Shown in pieces: positions 7,188-11,759 of a stretch of 11,759 nucleotides of DNA (positions are counted from its first letter, which is position 1; each line of letters opens with the position of its first letter). Below the pieces are notes generated by a model. The model had not been told where the DNA came from. It did no database searches and was given only the letters and a program-made list of their open reading frames with translations. Origin of the DNA: Leadbetterella sp051649345 (GTDB taxonomy: Bacteria > Bacteroidota > Bacteroidia > Cytophagales > Spirosomataceae); contig JBOFGX010000290.1 of assembly GCA_051649345.1 (NCBI GenBank), positions 1 through 11,759 on the forward strand, written 5' to 3'. A program made the translations under genes and the position numbers.

Positions 7188-7210
7188 TTTTAGGATTTTT
7201 TGTATATTTG
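7188..7210 (+). repeat. 23-base promoter-like element, copy B
   Basis: This stretch is identical to 2545-2567: TTTTAGGATTTTTTG joined to TATATTTG. The latter is a good TAnnTTTG -7 box, so this is the best candidate promoter region for the AraC-family gene starting 93 bases downstream. It lies 48 bases after the end of esterase copy 3. As at the other copy, no TTG stands at normal -33 spacing. Confidence 0.55.
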
Positions 7211-7303
7211 AAAAGAGGCTAATGAGTAACATTTAAGGACATTCTTTTCTTGTATTTTTATCCCTAAACATATAGATGCATAGTGAAAATTAAATGATTT
7301 GGT

Positions 7304-8221
7304 ATGACTTCAAAGATGAAAATTAAAACGTACGATACTAAATCATTTAGGGACAAGTTTGTTACGAACGAGGAGTCGGCCGATCCTATTTTCAAAGTAG
7401 ATTTTGAAATTTTCTTTTCTGCAAAATTGGAAGACATAAACAAATTAGCAAAGTTCCCTATAACACCTTCAAAAGAAAATAGCCACTCAATCATTTTTGT
7501 GTCAGAAGGTGTCTACCAAGCGAAAATTGGATTTAAAGAATATCAAATACAACCGAATGAAATTCTAATTGTCCCAGCTGGACAAATTTTTTCTTTGGAT
7601 GGGATAGAAGAAGGTGTAAGTGGATTTACCTGTCATTTTCACCCAGATTTTTTAATTGGAAAACTGGGAAGCAAGGAGTTGACAAACCAATTTGACTTTT
7701 TGAAAATTTGGGGTGATTGTCATGTAATGCCTTTAAAGCAAACTGCATTTTTTTTATTCCAGTTATTCAATCGCATTCAGATTGAATATGCTTCAAACGG
7801 TATTCAACAAAAAGAGCTTGTTCTGTCGTATTTGTTTGCAATACTTTTCGAGCTCAATACGTACACAACTAAAAATAGAGAAAAACCAACATCAGCAACA
7901 AAAATTACACAGCAATTTAGAGAGCTACTTTTTTTGCACAGTAAAGAAAAACAAAAAGTAACGGATTATGCCGACTTGCTACATATATCTCCCAATCACC
8001 TCAATAAATCTGTAAAGGAAACGACGGGAAAGTCACCTACAACTTGGATTGATGAAGCCATTATAAACGAAGCAAAATATTTACTTTTTCAAACGTCTTT
8101 GACCATTAACGAAATATCATATCAGGTAGGGGTAGAAGATCAATCCTATTTCTCCAGAATTTTTAAGAAGTATGAAGGTGTAACACCAGCTGAATTTAAA
8201 AGAATGATTGAAAAGTCCTAA
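7304..8221 (+). CDS. AraC-family transcriptional regulator
   Basis: This is a 305-residue regulator. The N-terminal half has a cupin-like ligand-sensing region at about residues 62-118 (SIIFVSEGVYQAKIGFKEY, then QPNEILIVPAGQIF). The C-terminal 92 residues form a complete AraC double helix-turn-helix. The first recognition unit contains YADLLHISPNHLNKSVKETT; the second contains INEISYQVGVEDQSYFSRIF and is closed by the family hallmark KKYEGVTPAEFK. The ATG at 7304 is used here, though the ATG at 7316 is equally possible. The gene precedes three small membrane-protein genes on the same strand by 77 bases. Local control of that operon is the natural inference, with the ligand unknown. Confidence 0.88.
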   Translation: MTSKMKIKTYDTKSFRDKFVTNEESADPIFKVDFEIFFSAKLEDINKLAKFPITPSKENSHSIIFVSEGVYQAKIGFKEYQIQPNEILIVPAGQIFSLDGIEEGVSGFTCHFHPDFLIGKLGSKELTNQFDFLKIWGDCHVMPLKQTAFFLFQLFNRIQIEYASNGIQQKELVLSYLFAILFELNTYTTKNREKPTSATKITQQFRELLFLHSKEKQKVTDYADLLHISPNHLNKSVKETTGKSPTTWIDEAIINEAKYLLFQTSLTINEISYQVGVEDQSYFSRIFKKYEGVTPAEFKRMIEKS

Positions 8222-8298
8222 CTGTGGATTATTAAATCCTACCATTATTTCGGTATTAAACGGACCTTTGCATTAGAATTTTAAAAACGAAATACCAA

Positions 8299-8730
8299 AT
8301 GCATCCGTACAGTACACCCATTCCATTTACAAATGGAGATGTCCTTTCATCTATACTTGGTGGGATTATTTTTATAGCTCTCATATCGTTTATCAAAGAG
8401 CCTTACCGCCAAAAAATAATGGTAGTTATGCTTGGGATAGCCGGTGGGGTTTATGTAAACAATGGTTTGGGCTTAGGAATGCCCATTGCTATTTCACTTG
8501 GTTTATTTGCTTTCAAAGGACTCAATTCGTATAGATTTATTGCTTTGGGTTGGTTAGTTCATACTGTCGCAGACATTTTTCACCATAGTAAAGGATATCC
8601 CATGATCCACAATGATGCATTATCGTCATTTGGCTGTGCAATATTTGACGTAATCATTGCTATTTGGTTTTTTGTAAATGCTCCAAGTATTTACAAACCT
8701 TTTCAAAAATATTTTACAATTAATAATTAA
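8299..8730 (+). CDS. DUF6010-family membrane protein
   Basis: The 143-residue product matches my recollection of the DUF6010 family, a small integral membrane family of unknown function. Hydrophobic segments run at about residues 14-31, 40-53, 60-72, 81-96 and 110-127. Conserved-looking features are KEPYRQK (33-39), the SYRFIALGWLVHT segment (77-89) followed by IFHH (93-96), and SSFGCAIFDVIIAIWFF (109-125) with APSIYKP after it. H88, H95, H96 and C113 could bind a metal or heme, but that is speculation. It is the first gene of a three-gene run; the DoxX-like gene begins 12 bases after its stop. The length is normal and no lesion is seen. Confidence 0.75.
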   Translation: MHPYSTPIPFTNGDVLSSILGGIIFIALISFIKEPYRQKIMVVMLGIAGGVYVNNGLGLGMPIAISLGLFAFKGLNSYRFIALGWLVHTVADIFHHSKGYPMIHNDALSSFGCAIFDVIIAIWFFVNAPSIYKPFQKYFTINN

Positions 8731-8742
8731 CGCATTTCAACG

Positions 8743-9123
8743 ATGAACATTACCCTTTGGATTTGTCAAACACTTCTCTCAATTATTTTTACGATGGTTG
8801 GCATTATGAAACTCTTTATGCCAGTTTCAAAATTATCAGAAAACATGAAATGGGTAAATGATTTCCCAACTTCATTTATAAGAGGTTTGGGGTTGATAGA
8901 ACTCGTAATTGGGTTATTGATCCTTTTGCCAAGGATTATCAAATCAATACCTTCTTCAGGTACCATTTATTTGGCCTATTCTATTATAATTATTATGCTT
9001 GGTGCTATCGTATTGCATATTAAAAGAGCTGAGTATACTATGATTGTCTCACCATTGGTATTTATAATTTTGTCCATATTAGTCATTTATTTCACGAAAA
9101 GTTCTTTAAAAGTTAATGTATAG
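8743..9123 (+). CDS. DoxX-like membrane protein
   Basis: This small protein of 126 residues has four membrane segments, at about residues 5-24, 46-64, 76-92 and 100-117. It fits the DoxX-like superfamily: the first helix leads to a GIMKLF motif (20-25), a short amphipathic loop follows, and the second helix starts with RGLGLIELVIGLLILLP (47-63), typical of the family. DoxX relatives are linked to thiosulfate:quinone oxidoreductase and other redox membrane complexes, but most are uncharacterised and no specific reaction can be assigned. It follows the DUF6010 gene by 12 bases and overlaps the next gene by 8, which supports an operon. Confidence 0.75.
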   Translation: MNITLWICQTLLSIIFTMVGIMKLFMPVSKLSENMKWVNDFPTSFIRGLGLIELVIGLLILLPRIIKSIPSSGTIYLAYSIIIIMLGAIVLHIKRAEYTMIVSPLVFIILSILVIYFTKSSLKVNV

Positions 9124-9580
9124 TACCGTATTAGCATTGCATTCATTGTGGCGTTGGGCTATTTTGATTAGTATTCTCTACAGCTTGTACAGAGCATACA
9201 ATGGTTGGCTAACAAAAAGAGTATTTTCAAAACAGGATAATCGGGTAAGGCATTGGACGGCAACTATTTTACATATTCAATTGATCATTGGAGTTTGGTT
9301 ATATTTTGTAAGTCCTATTATAGACTACTTCTTAAACAACTATAAAGAGGCAGTTCATCACAGAGAAATTCGCTTTTTTGGGATGGAACACAGTATAATG
9401 ATGATAGTTGGTATCATTTTCATAACCATAGGTTCTGCAAAAGCAAAACGCAAGCAATTGGATATAAATAAATTTAAGACTATGGCAATTTGGTTTACGA
9501 TGGGTCTTCTGCTTATTTTTTCTTCGATTCCATGGTCGTTTTCGCCTCTGGTGCAAAGGCCATTGTATAGGCCCTTTTAA
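9116..9580 (+). CDS. Four-helix, histidine-bearing membrane protein (cytochrome b-like)
   Basis: This 154-residue protein has four predicted helices at about residues 8-28, 47-70, 90-107 and 122-140. It resembles a widespread Bacteroidota family sometimes annotated as cytochrome B, recalled without a search. A histidine lies in or at the edge of each of the first three helices: H9 in ALHSLWRW, H53 in ILHIQLIIG, and H92 in RFFGMEHSIMM. These are plausible axial heme ligands, although heme binding is not shown. IPWSF near the C-terminus is also a family feature. Its ATG overlaps the end of the DoxX-like gene by 8 bases, so the two are surely cotranscribed. It is the last gene of the operon, followed by hairpins at 9604-9647. 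Confidence 0.72.
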   Translation: MYSTVLALHSLWRWAILISILYSLYRAYNGWLTKRVFSKQDNRVRHWTATILHIQLIIGVWLYFVSPIIDYFLNNYKEAVHHREIRFFGMEHSIMMIVGIIFITIGSAKAKRKQLDINKFKTMAIWFTMGLLLIFSSIPWSFSPLVQRPLYRPF

Positions 9581-9603
9581 TCTAGATTTGCTTATTCTTT
9601 TTG

Positions 9604-9647
9604 ACTAAGAGGTCTTAGTTCTGGCAGAGTCTTCGAAGTGACTCTGC
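9604..9647 (+). terminator. Two adjacent hairpins, likely terminator of the membrane-protein operon
   Basis: ACTAAGA at 9604-9610 and TCTTAGT at 9613-9619 form a near-perfect palindrome with almost no loop. GCAGAGTC at 9624-9631 and GACTCTGC at 9640-9647 form a perfect eight-base stem around an eight-base loop. They begin 24 bases after the last stop of the operon. Neither is followed by a real T-run, so intrinsic termination is plausible but not classical; a processing or 3'-protecting stem is an alternative. Confidence 0.4.
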
Positions 9648-9872
9648 GTTAATTCAATCCAAATCAATGCTATTATTATAGCTTTATGAAGCAACAACTT
9701 TAGTATTGGCATAAAATCCCTTTTTTGAAAAATATAGAATATAATTTAAGCAAGAATCAAATAAACTTGGGCTTCAAAGTCCTATAAATGGAGGCTATCA
9801 AGGTGCTAAAACAGCATTTTCCCCCTTCAGAACATTTTCATCGTAAAACAAAAAACCTAAAATTTGTCCTTC

Positions 9873-9905
9873 ATTTTTCTTACCATCTTCTATTGATTAC
9901 TTTTG
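9873..9905 (+). promoter_or_regulatory. Bacteroidota-type promoter of the KDG kinase gene
   Basis: A -33 TTTG at 9873-9876 and a -7 TACTTTTG at 9898-9905 are separated by 21 bases. Both boxes and the spacing fit the Bacteroidota primary sigma consensus (TTG, 17-23 bases, TAnnTTTG). Transcription would start near 9911, leaving a leader of about 18 bases before the ATG at 9929. Confidence 0.55.
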
Positions 9906-9928
9906 TTGTTTCAATACTATCTTAGTCT

Positions 9929-10927
9929 ATGTCTAAACATAAAATAGCCACAGTAGGAGAGATCCTTATGCGATTGACCACCACAGAGGCATTACGTATT
10001 CAGCAGTCTCCTAAGTATGATTCAGGTTTTGGTGGTGCAGAGGCAAACGTTGGTATTGGCCTTTGCCAATGGGGAATAGATGCCGTTCATATAGGCGTAT
10101 TGCCAGATAATGATATCGGTTTGTCTTGTTCCCAATATCTAAAAAGTATGGGCATAGATACCTCTCACATCGCTAAAGAAGACGGTAGAATGGGTCTATA
10201 TTTTCTTGAAAACGGGAACATGCATCGGGCATCTAAAATCGTCTACGATAGATTTTATTCGGCATTTGCTTTGTCGGATTTCTCAAAAATTGATATAAAT
10301 AAATCGTTGGAAGGCGTTACTTGGCTTCACTACACTGGAATCACGCCTGCAGTTTCCCAAGCAGCAGCTACGTTTACTCAAAAATTGGTAGATGCCGCGT
10401 TCCAAAAAAATATTATGATTAGTGGGGACATCAACTATCGTAGGAATCTTTGGAATTATGGTAAAAAGCCCATTGATATCATGCCAAGCCTTATTGCCAA
10501 AACACATATTTTGGTAGGTGACTTAGAAGATTTTAAAAACAGCTTGGATTTACACGAAAAAGATTTTGAATCCTCCGCAAAAGCCTTGATGAATGCTTTT
10601 GGACAGCTAAAATATGTAACTACCACGAAACGTGAGACTATTTATTCTAATCACAACAAGTTGTCCGGACTTATATATGATGGTAGCCAGCTTATTAGCT
10701 CCAAAGTATTTGAAATGACCGATATCTTGGATAGAATAGGAGGGGGCGATGCCTACATGGCCGGTTTGATATATGGGTTGCTGCATTTCGATGCCCAAAA
10801 AGCATTAGAGTTTGGTGTAGCTGCTTCTGTATTGAAGCACGGCGTGTACGGTGATGCCAATCGAGTGAGCGTGCAAGAAGTGCTGGATCTGATGGATTCC
10901 AAAAATGTAGGGAAGCTACTTCGATAG
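9929..10927 (+). CDS. kdgK: 2-keto-3-deoxygluconate kinase, PfkB/ribokinase family
   Basis: The enzyme phosphorylates 2-keto-3-deoxygluconate to KDPG with ATP, in the cytoplasm, on the route by which uronic acids from pectin or alginate enter Entner-Doudoroff-type metabolism. The 332-residue length is normal. The first PfkB signature region is GFGGAEANVGIGL (residues 33-45). The second, DRIGGGDAYMAGL (268-280), contains the catalytic base D274 and the GGGD anion hole. SGDINYRRNLW (165-175) is typical of KDG kinases, where the arginine-containing segment contacts the acid sugar, and favours this over fructokinase or ribokinase. Its usual pathway partners, such as a KDPG aldolase, are not in the window. 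The gene has its own promoter and converges on the aminopeptidase gene, with 5 bases between stops. Confidence 0.85.
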   Translation: MSKHKIATVGEILMRLTTTEALRIQQSPKYDSGFGGAEANVGIGLCQWGIDAVHIGVLPDNDIGLSCSQYLKSMGIDTSHIAKEDGRMGLYFLENGNMHRASKIVYDRFYSAFALSDFSKIDINKSLEGVTWLHYTGITPAVSQAAATFTQKLVDAAFQKNIMISGDINYRRNLWNYGKKPIDIMPSLIAKTHILVGDLEDFKNSLDLHEKDFESSAKALMNAFGQLKYVTTTKRETIYSNHNKLSGLIYDGSQLISSKVFEMTDILDRIGGGDAYMAGLIYGLLHFDAQKALEFGVAASVLKHGVYGDANRVSVQEVLDLMDSKNVGKLLR

Positions 10928-10932
10928 GTATC

Positions 10933-11759
10933 TCACTGCATTTTCGCCCACTCAACCAATAAATCTACTCCATAGCCCGAGGCAGATGTTAGTGTGCTGT
11001 ATTCCGAAGGTTTAAAGGATACCCCAGCAATATCTAAATGAGCCCAAGCCGTATGGTTTTCGGTAAATTCTTCCAAGAATTTTGCGGCTGTTATAGATCC
11101 TGCATAATTGCTGGTCGCTAAATTTTTTATATCGGCAATGTCAGAGTTCATTTGGTCTTTGTAGTCATCCCAAAGAGGCATACGCCATACTTTTTCATTA
11201 GCAATTTTCGAAGCCGTTTCAATTTCCTTCACGAGGTCGTCGTTTTTGCTCATGAGCCCAGCAGCTACATGTCCAAGAGCAGCAATGCAATTGCCTGTAA
11301 GCGTAGCGAGATCTACTATTTTGTCTGGATGATAGGTTTTGATCAGGTAGCTAAGAGCATCTGCTAAAATAAGCCTTCCTTCCGCATCTGTATTGAGTAC
11401 TTCTATTGATTTTCCAGCATACGAATCTATGATGTCTCCTGGTTTAATGGCATCCCCATCCACACAGTTTTCTGTAAGTGCACAAATTCCATGAATTTCA
11501 ACAGGAAGATTCAGTTCGGCTATTGCATGTATGGCTCCATAAACGGCTGCAGCTCCCCCCATATCGTATTTCATAAGGTTCATGTTGTCGCCTGGCTTAA
11601 GGGAAACCCCACCGGTATCAAAGGTTACGCCTTTTCCGACAAACCCGAGTTTGGTTTTTGCTTCGGGGTGTTTATAATGGATTTCTACCATACAAGGATC
11701 TGCGTTTTTGCTGCCTTTACCCACTGCCAATAGGGCATGAAAGCCCATTTCTTCACATT
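10933..11759 (-). CDS. pepA: Leucyl aminopeptidase (M17 family), C-terminal part
   Basis: The gene runs leftward and is cut by the window's right edge, so only about the C-terminal 275 residues of a roughly 460-500 residue enzyme are seen; the open frame continues upstream of the internal Met at 11748. M17 peptidases are cytoplasmic two-metal hexamers that remove N-terminal residues from peptides. Counting from that Met, the metal and catalytic residues are K39 and D44 in GKGVTFDTGG, D62 in KYDMGGAAAV, and D121 and E123 in the family signature NTDAEGRLILADAL. The glycine-rich GHVAAGLM and the C-terminal SGYGVDLLVEWAK segment are also typical. The stop at 10933 lies only 5 bases from the kdgK stop. 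No lesion is seen in the visible part. Confidence 0.9.
   Translation of the reverse strand, partial: CEEMGFHALLAVGKGSKNADPCMVEIHYKHPEAKTKLGFVGKGVTFDTGGVSLKPGDNMNLMKYDMGGAAAVYGAIHAIAELNLPVEIHGICALTENCVDGDAIKPGDIIDSYAGKSIEVLNTDAEGRLILADALSYLIKTYHPDKIVDLATLTGNCIAALGHVAAGLMSKNDDLVKEIETASKIANEKVWRMPLWDDYKDQMNSDIADIKNLATSNYAGSITAAKFLEEFTENHTAWAHLDIAGVSFKPSEYSTLTSASGYGVDLLVEWAKMQ

Larger units (their letters stand above)
9581..9928. other. Noncoding spacer between the membrane-protein operon and the KDG kinase gene
   Basis: This 348-base stretch holds no convincing gene. Its left end has two hairpins at 9604-9647 and its right end a promoter at 9873-9905. The middle (about 9650-9870) is AT-rich with no recognisable RNA, repeat or protein homology. 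A 45-codon reading frame (9788-9925) is present but is not believed. Confidence 0.6.

Noticed and set aside
9788..9925. 45-codon reading frame ending 3 bases before kdgK
   Set aside because: It overlaps a well-formed promoter for kdgK, shows no recognisable family, and its hydrophobic end is what AT-rich noncoding DNA often yields.
9929..10927. Fructokinase or ribokinase instead of KDG kinase
   Set aside because: The PfkB signatures alone would allow this, but the SGDINYRRNLW segment and overall pattern fit KDG kinases better.

Overview
The window looks like chromosomal DNA of a member of the Bacteroidota (Cytophagales or Flavobacteriia type). It is AT-rich, lacks Shine-Dalgarno-like sequences before most starts, and has -7 promoter boxes of the TAnnTTTG kind. 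It carries families typical of that phylum: a DUF3667-like membrane protein, a DUF6010 protein, and secreted esterases with Q-ending signal peptides. No rRNA, tRNA, CRISPR array or insertion sequence was recognised.

Positions 1-4411 are accessory and partly decayed. A HigB-HigA type toxin-antitoxin pair comes first; its toxin is broken by a one-base frameshift, while the overlapping antitoxin is intact. Then follow a small secreted protein of unknown role, a complete secreted alpha/beta-hydrolase esterase (copy 1), a RhuM-family protein, and a macro-domain (ADP-ribose binding) gene that is also broken by a one-base frameshift.

Positions 4574-7139 hold an unknown three-helix membrane protein, a 3'-truncated esterase remnant (copy 2), a DUF3667-like membrane protein, and a second full esterase (copy 3) whose start overlaps the preceding stop codon. 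The three esterase copies form a mosaic. Copies 1 and 2 share their signal peptide region, whereas copies 1 and 3 share nearly all of the mature enzyme.

Positions 7304-9580 look like one functional cluster: an AraC-family regulator followed by three tightly packed small membrane-protein genes (DUF6010, DoxX-like, and a four-helix protein with a histidine in each of its first three helices). The regulator probably controls that operon.

Positions 9581-9928 are noncoding, with two hairpins and a well-formed promoter for the next gene. Positions 9929-11759 are ordinary metabolic genes: a 2-keto-3-deoxygluconate kinase, converging on a leucyl aminopeptidase that runs off the right edge.

No clearly new system could be demonstrated. 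The observations most worth checking are the mosaic esterase family, the 23-base promoter-like element found downstream of both full esterase copies and upstream of unrelated genes, the two single-base frameshifts, and the regulator plus membrane-protein operon.
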